A stretch of DNA of 64,000 nucleotides from CAIVAT01 sp037128705 (GTDB lineage Bacteria; Bacteroidota; Bacteroidia; Bacteroidales; FEN-979): NCBI GenBank assembly GCA_037128705.1, contig JBAXVX010000018.1, forward strand, positions 18,029 to 82,028, read 5' to 3'. Both the position numbers and the translations under genes were made by a program. The notes beneath the pieces are model-generated. The model saw nothing but the letters and a program-made list of their open reading frames with translations, had not been told where the DNA came from and made no database searches. Below are positions 35,981-45,464 of the stretch, one piece after another. Numbering within the stretch: the first letter of the stretch is position 1; each line of letters opens with the position of its first letter.

Positions 35981-37105
35981 ATGACCGAACGTAAAAAGAT
36001 CAATATCGCCCAACCATCATTTCTCGGCAATGAAAAGAAATACCTGGTTGATACGATCGACAGCGGCTGGATTAGCTCCATCGGTCCCTATATTGAAAAG
36101 TTCGAAGCTGAATTTGCCAGGTACCATGGGGTCAAACATGCTGTTGCCACGCACAATGGGACCATTGCCCTGCACCTGGCACTGGCTGCCGCCGGGATTA
36201 CCAGCGGCGATGAAGTTATTGTTCCGGACTTCACTTTTGTCGCAACAGCCAATAGTGTCAGATACTGCAATGCACAGCCGATCCTGGCTGATGTTGAACG
36301 GGATGACTGGAATTTATCCCCGGAGTCTGTAACGGCAAATATCACCTCAAAAACGAAGGCCATCATTCCGGTTCATCTTTATGGAAATCCTGCCAGGATG
36401 AATGAGTTACGTGCCATCGCAAAGCAACATAACCTCATCATCATTGAAGATTGTGCCGAAGCACTTGGAGCAACTTATCAGGGAGAACGGGTTGGTACGA
36501 TGGGCGACATTGGCTGTTTCTCTTTTTTTGGTAATAAAATCATCACCACCGGCGAGGGAGGAATGTGTATCACCAACAATGATGAGCTGGCCGAGCGCAT
36601 GCGGATTCTGCGCGACCATGGCATGAACCGCAGCAAGAAATACTGGTATGATCTGCTGGGATTCAACTACCGTATGACCAACATGCAGGCTGCAGTCGGT
36701 CTAGCGCAACTTGAGCAGATTGATGGCCTGCTGAAGACCAGGGATGACATCTATCGCACATATGAGAACGCATTCAGCAACTGTAAGGAAATCGTTCTCC
36801 AGGAGAATCACCATCAGCAAAGCGTAAACTGGATATTCACCCTGCGGATGCAGGGAGTGTCTGAAGAGCAACGTGATGCCGTGATGGCCGATCTGAAAGC
36901 ACAAAACATCGATTCCCGGCCGGTATTTTATCCTATTCATCACATGGATTTTTATCAGAATGGGGATTTTTTCCGCTCCATTCCTGAAAACAGCAAACTC
37001 ATATCCCGGGAAGGGATCAGCCTTCCAACTTTCATTGGCCTTGACCACGGTGATATAAAATTTATCGCAGAGACTTTGATTGAATCATTGGGAAACCAGC
37101 GGTAA
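35981..37105 (+). CDS. DegT/DnrJ/EryC1/StrS sugar aminotransferase
   Basis: A 374-residue PLP enzyme of the perosamine-synthase type. THNGTIALHLAL binds the cofactor phosphate, VDPDFTF-type segment VPDFTFVATAN is present, the Asp of IIEDCAEALGA pairs with the pyridine nitrogen, and Lys186 in FFGNKIITTGEGGM is the Schiff-base Lys. It aminates a nucleotide keto-sugar. The start at ATG 35981 directly follows the stop of the GT gene (35977-35979); an upstream GTG inside that gene is less likely. Confidence 0.92.
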   Translation: MTERKKINIAQPSFLGNEKKYLVDTIDSGWISSIGPYIEKFEAEFARYHGVKHAVATHNGTIALHLALAAAGITSGDEVIVPDFTFVATANSVRYCNAQPILADVERDDWNLSPESVTANITSKTKAIIPVHLYGNPARMNELRAIAKQHNLIIIEDCAEALGATYQGERVGTMGDIGCFSFFGNKIITTGEGGMCITNNDELAERMRILRDHGMNRSKKYWYDLLGFNYRMTNMQAAVGLAQLEQIDGLLKTRDDIYRTYENAFSNCKEIVLQENHHQQSVNWIFTLRMQGVSEEQRDAVMADLKAQNIDSRPVFYPIHHMDFYQNGDFFRSIPENSKLISREGISLPTFIGLDHGDIKFIAETLIESLGNQR

Positions 37106-37175
37106 TGAGCTTCCAGTATTAAACCGGTCATATGATAAAATGTGGCCGCATAGTCTAAAGATCTAACATTGACAG

Positions 37176-37889
37176 ATGAAATTATCCGTAATTCTGCCGA
37201 CCTTTAACGAAAAAGATTCCATCATACTTCTCATTGAAGAGATTCGGACCATCCTCAACCGCGAAAAAATCGATCACGAAATTGTGATCGTTGACGACAA
37301 CAGTCCCGACGGTACCTACCAGGCTATCATCGAAGCCTTCAGCGATGATCCTTTTGTCGTACCCATGCTGAGAACCAAAGAAAAAGGGCTTGCCACTGCC
37401 ATTTATCACGGGATATCCAACTGCAGCGGCGATAAGGTGGTTGTGATGGATACCGATTTCAACCATCCCCCGGAACTCATTCCGCTGCTCCTGAAAATTA
37501 CTGACTATTTCGATATTGCCTCAGGGTCGAGATATGTCATTGGCGGCGGGATGGAGACATCAAGGATGCGCTATATAGGCAGTAAATTATTTAACAAGTT
37601 CATTCATTACACCCTTCTGGTCAAAACCACTGATAACCTCAGCGGTTACTATGCTTTCAACAAGAAAATACTTGATGAGGTTGATCCCTCAACCATTTTT
37701 TACGGGTATGGCGATTATTTCATACGCTTCCTGTATATCATGCAGAAAAGGAAGAAATTCATCCTCGAAGTACCTGTGATTTACAAAGACCGCCAGGGAG
37801 GCCTTTCGAAGACCAACCTCACAAATGAATTGGTGCGTTACACCCGATCTGTTTTGAATATCCGGTTTTCCCGCTGGAAGAAACATTAG
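37176..37889 (+). CDS. Glycosyltransferase family 2, polyprenol-phosphate mannose/glucose synthase-like
   Basis: 237 residues without membrane helices. It has VILPTFNEKDSI, the donor-binding VDDNSPDGT, the metal motif DTDFNHPP (DxD) and the acceptor region (about 160-220) of the Dpm1 class. It would charge a lipid carrier with a sugar for the GT-C enzyme two genes upstream. It ends 4 bp before ligA. Confidence 0.88.
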   Translation: MKLSVILPTFNEKDSIILLIEEIRTILNREKIDHEIVIVDDNSPDGTYQAIIEAFSDDPFVVPMLRTKEKGLATAIYHGISNCSGDKVVVMDTDFNHPPELIPLLLKITDYFDIASGSRYVIGGGMETSRMRYIGSKLFNKFIHYTLLVKTTDNLSGYYAFNKKILDEVDPSTIFYGYGDYFIRFLYIMQKRKKFILEVPVIYKDRQGGLSKTNLTNELVRYTRSVLNIRFSRWKKH

Positions 37890-37893
37890 TTCA

Positions 37894-39942
37894 ATGGACG
37901 CGATACAGGCCAATCAAAGAATTATTGAACTTTCGAACGAAATACGAAGGCACAACTTCAATTATTATGTCCTGTCAAGGCCTGAAATAAGTGACTTTGA
38001 ATTTGATATGTTGCTTGAAGAGCTGGTTCGGCTTGAAAATGATTTTCCTGAAATGGCCGATCCCGACTCCCCTACCCGGCATGTTGGCGGGGAGGTCACC
38101 AAAGAATTCAAACAGGTTCTTCATGCCCATCCGATGCTTTCACTTGGGAATACATATTCAGAAGATGAGATTCGTGATTTCGAGGAACGCATTCATAAAA
38201 CGATTGGCGATGAGGTGGAATACGTGTGTGAGCTGAAGTTCGACGGGGTGGCCATCGGGCTCACCTATCGCGATGGACGGCTTGTGCAGGCAGTTACCCG
38301 GGGCGATGGCATCAGGGGGGATGATGTGACGACCAATGTACGCACGATCAAGAGTATCCCCCTGAAACTTCATGGCACAGGATACCCGGAAGAATTTGAG
38401 ATCAGGGGAGAGATCATCCTTCCTCATGCCAGTTTTGAAAAGATGAATGAGCAGCGGCTTGAAGTGGGAGAAGAGGTCTTTGCAAATCCCCGCAACGCTG
38501 CTTCCGGCAGTTTAAAGATGCAGGATTCCACAGAGGTTGCGCGACGTAACCTGGATGGTTTTTTCTATTATTTGCCAGGAAAGGGGCTTCCCTTTAAAAC
38601 GCACTACGAGGGCCTGGTTGCTGCGAAGTCGTGGGGCTTTAAGATTTCAGAATACATGGTGCGGTGTAAAACCATTGCTGATATTTTTGATTACCTCGAA
38701 ACCTGGGATAAAGCAAGGCATGAACTTCCCTTTGACATCGATGGTGTGGTGATCAAGGTGAATGACCTCCGGCAACAGGATCTGCTCGGATTCACGGCCA
38801 AATCGCCCCGCTGGGCCATTGCCTATAAGTTCAAGGCTGAACGGGTTACCACCAAGCTGATATCGGTTGATTTTCAAGTGGGGAGAACCGGGGCTGTGAC
38901 ACCGGTTGCCAACCTTGAACCGGTGCAACTTGCCGGGACGGTTGTTAAAAGGGCTTCCTTGCACAATGCAGACATCATCAGCACCCTGGACGTCAGGATC
39001 GGAGATGTGGTTTTTGTCGAAAAGGGTGGAGAGATCATACCCAAGATCATCGGGGTGGATATTGAAAAGCGAAATGAGAATGCCGTAGCCCTTTCGTTCA
39101 TCAGCCACTGTCCTGAATGTAGTACCGGATTGATCCGGACTGAAGGAGAATCGGCCTGGTATTGCCCGAATGAAAATGGTTGCCCGCCCCAGATCAAAGG
39201 AAAACTTGAACATTTCATCTCCCGTAAAGCGATGAATATTGACAGTCTGGGGGAGGGAAAAATAGAGATTCTGTTCGACAACGGGCTGGTCAGAAATTGT
39301 GCCGACCTATATGACCTAAATTTTGAAAGGCTTATAGGGCTTGAGAAAACCTATGAATCCACAGAAGAAAAAAAAGAAAAGAAGATCAGTTTCCGCGAAA
39401 AAACCGTCAGCAACATTCTGAACGGCATCGAGGCTTCGAAGAAAGTCAGTTTTGACCGGGTGCTTTATGCATTGGGAATCCGGTTTGCGGGCGAAACCGT
39501 TGCAAAAAAGTTAGCCGCTCATTTTATTTCAGTAGAGAACCTCAGACACGCTGATTTCAATGAATTGGTTGAGGTGGAAGAGATCGGTGAAAAAATTGCT
39601 CAAAGCATCCTCACCTGGTTTGCTGATCCCAGAAACAATGAAATTATCAGGAGACTAAAGGAAGCCGGAATTGAGTTCAGCCTGGACCAGTCGCTTGTAA
39701 CCAGGTTAAGTGATAAACTTTCAGGTTCAACATTCGTTGTCAGTGGCATTTTTGAGAATTTTTCCCGCGATGAACTTAAAAAGACCATCGAAGCGCATGG
39801 CGGAAAAAACATTGGTTCAATCAGTTCAAAAACCTCCTTTCTCCTTGCGGGGGAAAATATGGGGCCTGAAAAACGCAAAAAGGCAGAGAAACTGGGCGTC
39901 CCGATCATTACCGAAGCTGAATTTTTAGCCATGCTGGGTTAG
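37894..39942 (+). CDS. ligA: NAD-dependent DNA ligase
   Basis: 682 residues with every domain: Ia, adenylation (active-site Lys115 in ELKFDGVAIGL), OB fold, a four-Cys zinc finger (CPECSTGLIRTEGESAWYC, then NGC), helix-hairpin-helix repeats and a C-terminal BRCT domain (about 605-682). It seals nicks in replication and repair. An acidic/lysine-rich insert (STEEKKEKK) near residue 490 is species-specific. Confidence 0.97.
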   Translation: MDAIQANQRIIELSNEIRRHNFNYYVLSRPEISDFEFDMLLEELVRLENDFPEMADPDSPTRHVGGEVTKEFKQVLHAHPMLSLGNTYSEDEIRDFEERIHKTIGDEVEYVCELKFDGVAIGLTYRDGRLVQAVTRGDGIRGDDVTTNVRTIKSIPLKLHGTGYPEEFEIRGEIILPHASFEKMNEQRLEVGEEVFANPRNAASGSLKMQDSTEVARRNLDGFFYYLPGKGLPFKTHYEGLVAAKSWGFKISEYMVRCKTIADIFDYLETWDKARHELPFDIDGVVIKVNDLRQQDLLGFTAKSPRWAIAYKFKAERVTTKLISVDFQVGRTGAVTPVANLEPVQLAGTVVKRASLHNADIISTLDVRIGDVVFVEKGGEIIPKIIGVDIEKRNENAVALSFISHCPECSTGLIRTEGESAWYCPNENGCPPQIKGKLEHFISRKAMNIDSLGEGKIEILFDNGLVRNCADLYDLNFERLIGLEKTYESTEEKKEKKISFREKTVSNILNGIEASKKVSFDRVLYALGIRFAGETVAKKLAAHFISVENLRHADFNELVEVEEIGEKIAQSILTWFADPRNNEIIRRLKEAGIEFSLDQSLVTRLSDKLSGSTFVVSGIFENFSRDELKKTIEAHGGKNIGSISSKTSFLLAGENMGPEKRKKAEKLGVPIITEAEFLAMLG

Positions 39943-40677
39943 CTATTGCACTTTTTTTATCGTTCCTGCCCCCGAAACACTCTGGTCAACTTCCGTAGGT
40001 GAACCCTTGTATTTTACACTTCCGGCCCCGGAAATTTCAGCACGGATCTTTTTGGAAACGTTGATCTGGGCGTTACCAGCGCCACTGATGTCAAGATCAT
40101 AGTTCTCAGCAGGCATATCAAATGCAAAAATGTCAGATGCCCCAGATAGATCCATGGTCACATCGACAGCGGATCCTGAAAACTTCATCTTACTTGCGCC
40201 ACTGCAGTCAAGGGTTAATTTCTGCACATTAATTTCAAATTTCGAATCTGAAGCCCCTGAGGCATCAATGCTCAGTTCGGGCACTGTAACGGGGCCTTCG
40301 GTATTGATATCCACTGCGCCACTCACATCAATATGCTTTAAATTCTTCACAGTGACATACACTTTCATCGTCGTGACATGATTAACCGGCTTTTTTGTCT
40401 CAATCATCAGGATTCCGCCAACTACCTCAGTCCGGATAACCGGCAGCAGGTTTGCATCAGCTTCAACAGTGACCTCTTCAGTCGGGCCTTGTTTAAGAAA
40501 AATATCGAATGCACCAGAAACCTCAATGCCATCAAACGAAGGAACCTTTCTGGCCTCCTTCAGCACATTTCCATCTCCATGAACTCCACCGGGAACATGG
40601 CAACTTGCAAAAAGGCTCGACATTCCCAGGAACAGGCTGACGAACATGAACATTGAAAAGAATCTTCTTGTTTTCAT
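39943..40677 (-). CDS. DUF2807 (head GIN domain) putative lipoprotein
   Basis: 244 residues. The signal peptide ends in LFASC (Cys26), which fits a lipobox. The mature part is built of about nine repeats of some 20 residues with D/E-x-SGAxx turns (IDVSGAVDI, IDASGASDS, LDCSGASKM, MDLSGASDI, LDISGAGNA, AEISGAGSV), a pattern expected to form a right-handed beta-helix. The role is unknown; related proteins are often near sigma/anti-sigma pairs, as here. The stop codon touches that of ligA. Confidence 0.8.
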   Translation of the reverse strand: MKTRRFFSMFMFVSLFLGMSSLFASCHVPGGVHGDGNVLKEARKVPSFDGIEVSGAFDIFLKQGPTEEVTVEADANLLPVIRTEVVGGILMIETKKPVNHVTTMKVYVTVKNLKHIDVSGAVDINTEGPVTVPELSIDASGASDSKFEINVQKLTLDCSGASKMKFSGSAVDVTMDLSGASDIFAFDMPAENYDLDISGAGNAQINVSKKIRAEISGAGSVKYKGSPTEVDQSVSGAGTIKKVQ

Positions 40678-40755
40678 AGGATCAATTTTAAGTTATTGGA
40701 CGGTAAAATATGTATTGGTTACAAAAATAAATCTAACACTGCATCCGGACATTTG

Positions 40756-41808
40756 CTATTTCAGGCTTACATTCCCATACTCGCTGTGCACAATCACTTT
40801 GCTCACGGGTGATTCGGCACCACCCACCGTTCCCTTGTAGCTGCTTTCTGTTGAAGTTGTAGAGCGATAAGAGAATTTGGCTTTGCCGGAGGGGAACTGC
40901 AGATCGCAGAATTTAAGTTCAGCCTCCAGCATATACTTTGCCTGTTCAGCAAGCCCGATGGTGACATCAGCGTATTTATTGCGGATATTAACCGAGGTGA
41001 AATCGGCGGGCATTTCATGTACATCGCAGTTACCATATTGAATATCCAGGTTCAGGCTTTGTTCAATCCGCTGGATATCAATATCGGAAAACTTTGATTT
41101 GCTCTCAACAGCCGAAGAATTTTCCATATTCAGTTTTCCCCCCTCGAAATTGACATTGAGTGCAATAATTTTTTCCGCATCCAGGTCTGAGAATTTTGAG
41201 TCAAGCCGTAAGCTTCCGGCATAATCCAGGGTCATCTGCGAGTATTTCAATGACAGAACCGCCCCTTTCATCCAATTCACCTGGGCTTTACCGAATTTTA
41301 TATCCAGCAGATTATCCGAGTTACCAAGCTTTTTTACCTCCAGATTTCCATATCCCAGGTTAATCCTGCTCTTCCCGTTTACTTCATTGATATAAATATC
41401 CCCGAATTTATTGGTCAGATCGAGGCTGATCGATGCCGGCATAGAAATCATGTAGTCAATGGAGAAATGGCCCTTTCCCGATCCCTTACCTTCCTGGATG
41501 TTGGTGATGGCGCTCACGGCGGATGGTGAATCAGTGAAATCAATCGAAATCCTGTTGAATTTTTTTGTGGCGTCCTCCTGATCGTCGGCCGAAACGGTGA
41601 TGGTAACTTCGATGGCGATGACATTTTTATCCCAGTTGGTACAATGCACCTTACCGAAACGGTTGTTGACCGTAAACTGCGCATCGGGGTTTATGGTAAA
41701 TTCCTTGGTGATTACCTTGGTAAATTCATCATTTGCTTTGACCCCTTTAATGCCAAGCAGGAAAAGGAACATCAAGGTGAAGAACGTTATTTTAAGAATT
41801 GTTTTCAT
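40756..41808 (-). CDS. Secreted DUF4097-like beta-repeat protein
   Basis: 350 residues with a signal peptide (MKTILKITFFTLMFLFLLGIKGVKA). The rest contains degenerate beta-solenoid repeats (SLDLTNKFGDIYINEV, RINLGYGNLEVKKL, SLKYSQMTLDYAG, SVNIRNKYADVTIGL), similar to DUF4097/adhesin-like proteins. It lies 15 bp after the anti-sigma gene, so it belongs to the sigma operon and may be its main target or sensor partner. Confidence 0.75.
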   Translation of the reverse strand: MKTILKITFFTLMFLFLLGIKGVKANDEFTKVITKEFTINPDAQFTVNNRFGKVHCTNWDKNVIAIEVTITVSADDQEDATKKFNRISIDFTDSPSAVSAITNIQEGKGSGKGHFSIDYMISMPASISLDLTNKFGDIYINEVNGKSRINLGYGNLEVKKLGNSDNLLDIKFGKAQVNWMKGAVLSLKYSQMTLDYAGSLRLDSKFSDLDAEKIIALNVNFEGGKLNMENSSAVESKSKFSDIDIQRIEQSLNLDIQYGNCDVHEMPADFTSVNIRNKYADVTIGLAEQAKYMLEAELKFCDLQFPSGKAKFSYRSTTSTESSYKGTVGGAESPVSKVIVHSEYGNVSLK

Positions 41809-41823
41809 GGCGATGGATATTGA

Positions 41824-42363
41824 TTAGTTTTTCGATTGTGATAGCTGGTGGATGATGTTTTTAAGAATAGTTTCTTTCATTTGCTGGTTTCGGATGATCG
41901 CATCCAGGATATTTTCGTTACCGGAATTCGATGAAAATGTAATCTTCAGATCAGCTGTGGATTTATCCAAATTCCGAATCTCAACCATGGCCGATTCACT
42001 TAGGGAAAGAGCTCCCGGATTGCTGGCTGTAAGTTTATTGAGTCTCCTGAGTTGAGCATGTGTCTGATTGTCGTAATACAAGATGGCCTCCCTTATTTCA
42101 AGGGGCAGGTCAGTCCCCTGATTTGCTGATGCGAACCGTTCACGGATCTCCCTGCCTGCGAATTCAACCAAAAAGACACTAACGCTGATCAGGATGATAA
42201 TCAAGGCAGCGACTTTGAGCAGCCGGGAGCGGTTGTGGACCATCATGGTCATCTCCGGCTGCTTGGGCAGCCTTTCCTGGAATCGTTCGAAATGGCCATC
42301 AGCAGGCTCATTTGAATCGAATTCATCGAGGTGGTCTTTAATATATTTTTCCAGGTTCGGCAT
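41824..42363 (-). CDS. Putative anti-sigma factor, single-pass membrane protein
   Basis: 179 residues. An acidic cytoplasmic N-terminus (about 1-45, HLDEFDSNEPADGHFERF) is followed by one membrane helix (about 50-68, VAALIIILISVSVFLVEFA) and a periplasmic helical C-terminal part. The start lies 2 bp after the ECF sigma gene. Layout and position are those of anti-sigma factors, though no zinc-binding motif (HxxxCxxC) is present. Confidence 0.7.
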   Translation of the reverse strand: MPNLEKYIKDHLDEFDSNEPADGHFERFQERLPKQPEMTMMVHNRSRLLKVAALIIILISVSVFLVEFAGREIRERFASANQGTDLPLEIREAILYYDNQTHAQLRRLNKLTASNPGALSLSESAMVEIRNLDKSTADLKITFSSNSGNENILDAIIRNQQMKETILKNIIHQLSQSKN

Positions 42364-42365
42364 GG

Positions 42366-42938
42366 TTAATTGGCGCTAAACATTTTTTGATAACTATTAT
42401 TCTTCAATAATCCCAGTAACTTCTGGCGTGCGCGAGAGTACCGGGTCCTTGAGAGCTGGTTTGATATATGTAATATCTGCGCTATTTCTTCATGATCATA
42501 TCCTTCCAACAGAAAGAGAGTAAGGATCACCCTGTAATCCTCGGGGAGTTCAGAAATTGCCCGTTTAACTTCTGCTGCCTGGAACTGGATTTCCTCTTCC
42601 CTGTTGTCTTCGGATGAATCAGGCAATTCATTCTCCACCTTGTCGAGTGGGACCGTGTCCTTCAGTTTCCTTAAGTAATCAAGAGAACGGTTGATCACGA
42701 TGCGTTTTAACCAGGATCCGAAACTCCCTTCACCCGTATAACTGTTCAGCCGCTGAAAGGCATCCAGGAAAGATTCCTGCATAATATCTTCGGCTTCTGC
42801 AGTATCATTCACAATCCGGAGGCTGGTATTGAACATGGCTTTATAATAAAGTTTATATATTTTATATTGTGCATCCCTGTCACCCCTGCGGCAGGCCTCA
42901 ATCAGTTCCTGGTGAATATTGATATAAGCACTTTCCAA
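42366..42938 (-). CDS. ECF-type RNA polymerase sigma factor
   Basis: 190 residues with sigma region 2 (about 15-80, AEDIMQESFLDAFQRLNSY) and region 4 (about 125-180, LPEDYRVILTLFLLEGYDHEEIAQIL). It heads a probable operon with the anti-sigma gene and the DUF4097-like gene, and possibly the DUF2807 gene. The usual region 4 ending SRLSRAR is SNQLSRTRYSRARQKL here. Confidence 0.9.
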   Translation of the reverse strand: MESAYINIHQELIEACRRGDRDAQYKIYKLYYKAMFNTSLRIVNDTAEAEDIMQESFLDAFQRLNSYTGEGSFGSWLKRIVINRSLDYLRKLKDTVPLDKVENELPDSSEDNREEEIQFQAAEVKRAISELPEDYRVILTLFLLEGYDHEEIAQILHISNQLSRTRYSRARQKLLGLLKNNSYQKMFSAN

Positions 42939-43068
42939 ATTACCTGATTTTGTGCAAAAGGACTCAGCCGTTTTTCAAATGTTACAGCTTCTGGTTAAAA
43001 TTATAAAAAAATCTTTGCCCTTGCCTTCGCAAAGTGCAAAAGCAAAATCAAAAATCGCAGATATGGTG

Positions 43069-43076
43069 TAATTTTG
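43069..43076 (+). promoter_or_regulatory. Promoter -7 box directly before EamA gene
   Basis: TAATTTTG fits TAnnTTTG and ends only 4 bases before the ATG at 43081, so the transcript may be leaderless or nearly so. Confidence 0.5.
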
Positions 43077-43080
43077 CGCA

Positions 43081-43971
43081 ATGTTGAAAAAGATCCATCT
43101 CCCTGTATATTTCTTTCCTCTCGCTGCCATGCTCTTCTGGGGCTTTTCTTTTATCTGGAGCTCAGTATTATTAAAATACTACGAACCTGTCACTATCATT
43201 TTTATCCGGCTCATTATTTCGGCGTCATTCCTGTTTACAGTCAAGTATTTCTTCCTCGCATCTGAAAAGATCAACAGGAAAGACTACCGGTTGATTTTAC
43301 TGAGTGCCTTGTTTAATCCATTCCTCTATTTCCTTGGTGAAAATTACGGACTGAAATTCTCCACCCCTACCATTGCAGCGGTAATCATTGCCACAATCCC
43401 GGTATTTTCACCACTGATTGCCTATCTGAGTGTCAGGGAGAAACTTTCACCCATCAATTTTGTGGGTATTGCCCTTTCATTTGGAGGAGTAATCCTGATG
43501 CTGGTCACCGGAGATCTTTCGCTGGCTGCCGACATCCGCGGGATCCTGTTTTTATTCGGAGCTGTTTTTGCCGCCTTGCTTTATTCGGTCACCCTGCGGA
43601 AACTCACCGCCAAATATTCCGCACTCACTTTGATTGCCTGGCAAAACCTGATTGGGATTTTTCTTTTCTTACCCTTTTTTCTGATTTTTGAATCAAAATC
43701 ATTCATACGGGTACCTGTAAACGGGGAGATCATCACTTCGATGCTCCTGCTGGCCATCCTTGCCTCATCGATTTCATTTGTGTTTTTTGCACACTCAGTT
43801 AAATTACTGGGAATCAGTAAATCAAATATATTTTCCAACCTGATCCCGGTTTTTACAGCCATCTTCTCCTTTTTTTTACTGTCAGAGGGCTTTACATTAC
43901 AAAAAATCGGAGGGATCGCGCTCGTCATCGGAGGTGTTTACCTTTCTGAGAGAAGCAAAAAACGGCAATAG
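43081..43971 (+). CDS. EamA-family (DMT) transporter
   Basis: 296 residues, ten predicted membrane helices in two EamA repeats (about 1-140 and 150-290). Typical segments are LFWGFSFIWSS and TPTIAAVIIATIPVFSPLIAY in the first half and HSVKLLGISKSNIFSNLIPVFTAIFSF in the second. It probably exports or takes up a small metabolite. A second, only distantly similar member is at 48808-49701. Confidence 0.88.
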   Translation: MLKKIHLPVYFFPLAAMLFWGFSFIWSSVLLKYYEPVTIIFIRLIISASFLFTVKYFFLASEKINRKDYRLILLSALFNPFLYFLGENYGLKFSTPTIAAVIIATIPVFSPLIAYLSVREKLSPINFVGIALSFGGVILMLVTGDLSLAADIRGILFLFGAVFAALLYSVTLRKLTAKYSALTLIAWQNLIGIFLFLPFFLIFESKSFIRVPVNGEIITSMLLLAILASSISFVFFAHSVKLLGISKSNIFSNLIPVFTAIFSFFLLSEGFTLQKIGGIALVIGGVYLSERSKKRQ

Positions 43972-43987
43972 CTCACCATTTTTTAGT

Positions 43988-43995
43988 TACCTTTG
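43988..43995 (+). promoter_or_regulatory. Promoter -7 box of hydG
   Basis: TACCTTTG fits TAnnTTTG, 26 bp before the hydG ATG. A clear -33 element was not found. Confidence 0.5.
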
Positions 43996-44021
43996 CTTAA
44001 CTAAATAAGACTGCAAAACAG

Positions 44022-45452
44022 ATGATTTTTAAACCAGAGAAACTGAGGATTAAAGATCAGCGGATGAAGCCTTTCATCGATACGGATGAATTGTGGGACC
44101 TGATCAATACCGTTCCTGCTTCAAAAGAACGGGTCAGGGATGTCATTGCAAAATCTTTGGATAAAAACAGGCTGACACTTGCCGAGACTGCCGTACTGAT
44201 CAACGCAACAGACCATGAACTTATAGAAGAAATCAAGCAGGGAGCCCGAAAGCTGAAAGAAAAGGTCTATGGCCAGCGGATTGTACTTTTTGCGCCTTTG
44301 TATATAGGCAACCTGTGTACAAATAACTGTGCCTATTGCGGGTTCAAAGCATCCAATAAACAGTTAAAGCGCGTTACACTCGACAAAGATGATCTGATAA
44401 GTCAGGTGAAGACGCTTGAAGATACAGGCCAGAAAAGGCTGATCCTGGTATTCGGCGAGCATCCGAAGTATGATGCCAATTTCATTGCTGACAGCGTCAG
44501 GACGGTCTATGGAGTTAAAAGCGGCCCAGGTGAGATCAGACGGGTCAACATCAATGCGGCTCCCCTGGATATCGACGGTTTCCGCATCATTAAAGATGCA
44601 AAAATCGGCACCTACCAGATCTTCCAGGAGACCTATCATCGGGAAACTTATGCCAAGGTCCACCCAAGCGGAATGAAAAGAAATTTCGACTGGCGGCTAA
44701 CCGCGCTTGACCGGGCTCAGGAAGCCGGCATTGATGATGTAGGCATCGGGGCCCTGTTCGGACTTTACGACTGGCGGTTTGAAGTTTTAGGACTGGTGCG
44801 ACATACGAACCATTTTGAAGCAGTTTATAATGTCGGACCTCATACGATATCCTTTCCACGGATCCAGTATGCCTCCCAACTTGACATCGACAAGTCTCAT
44901 CTGTTAAGTGATGAGGAATTCACGCGGCTGGTTGCAATTCTTAGGTTGGCCGTTCCCTATACCGGCCTGATCCTGACAGCGCGCGAATCTGCTAAAATCC
45001 GGAATGAAATTATGCAATTTGGCGTCTCGCAGATTGATGGGGGTACCAATATCGAATTGGGGGGGTATTCGAAAAGAAAGGAGAATGAAGAACAGGACAT
45101 CGATCTTGAACAATTCCAGATCAATGATAACCGCAGTCTCAACGAGATCATGAATGAGCTGATAGACCAGAAATACATTCCTTCATTCTGCACAGCCTGT
45201 TACCGATTGGGCCGTACCGGCGAACATTTTATGGAATTTTCAGTTCCCGGCTTTATTAAACGGTTCTGTCAGCCCAATGCCTTGATGACCATGACTGAGT
45301 ATCTTGAAGATTATGCTCCTCCTGAAACAAAAGTAAAGGGATACCTGCTCCTTGAGGAAAAACTTGGTGAAATCGAGGATGTGGCATTCAGAGAACAACT
45401 GAACAATAAAATCAGCGAAATTAAAGAGGGTAAACGTGACCTGTATTTTTAA
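44022..45452 (+). CDS. hydG: [FeFe]-hydrogenase H-cluster maturase HydG
   Basis: A 476-residue radical SAM enzyme that splits tyrosine to give the CO and cyanide ligands of the H-cluster. The SAM-binding CxxxCxxC is Cys99-Cys103-Cys106 (CTNNCAYC). The HydG-specific second cluster is Cys390-x2-Cys393-x22-Cys416, which separates it from ThiH. It is followed after 12 bp by a TM1266-like gene, the usual companion of hydrogenase maturases. HydE, HydF and the hydrogenase itself are not in this window. It implies hydrogen metabolism under anoxic conditions. Confidence 0.95.
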   Translation: MIFKPEKLRIKDQRMKPFIDTDELWDLINTVPASKERVRDVIAKSLDKNRLTLAETAVLINATDHELIEEIKQGARKLKEKVYGQRIVLFAPLYIGNLCTNNCAYCGFKASNKQLKRVTLDKDDLISQVKTLEDTGQKRLILVFGEHPKYDANFIADSVRTVYGVKSGPGEIRRVNINAAPLDIDGFRIIKDAKIGTYQIFQETYHRETYAKVHPSGMKRNFDWRLTALDRAQEAGIDDVGIGALFGLYDWRFEVLGLVRHTNHFEAVYNVGPHTISFPRIQYASQLDIDKSHLLSDEEFTRLVAILRLAVPYTGLILTARESAKIRNEIMQFGVSQIDGGTNIELGGYSKRKENEEQDIDLEQFQINDNRSLNEIMNELIDQKYIPSFCTACYRLGRTGEHFMEFSVPGFIKRFCQPNALMTMTEYLEDYAPPETKVKGYLLLEEKLGEIEDVAFREQLNNKISEIKEGKRDLYF

Positions 45453-45464
45453 AAACAGATAATC

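Noticed and set aside
44022..45452. ThiH tyrosine lyase instead of HydG
   Set aside because: The C-terminal C-x2-C-x22-C cluster motif and the TM1266-like neighbour are specific for HydG.
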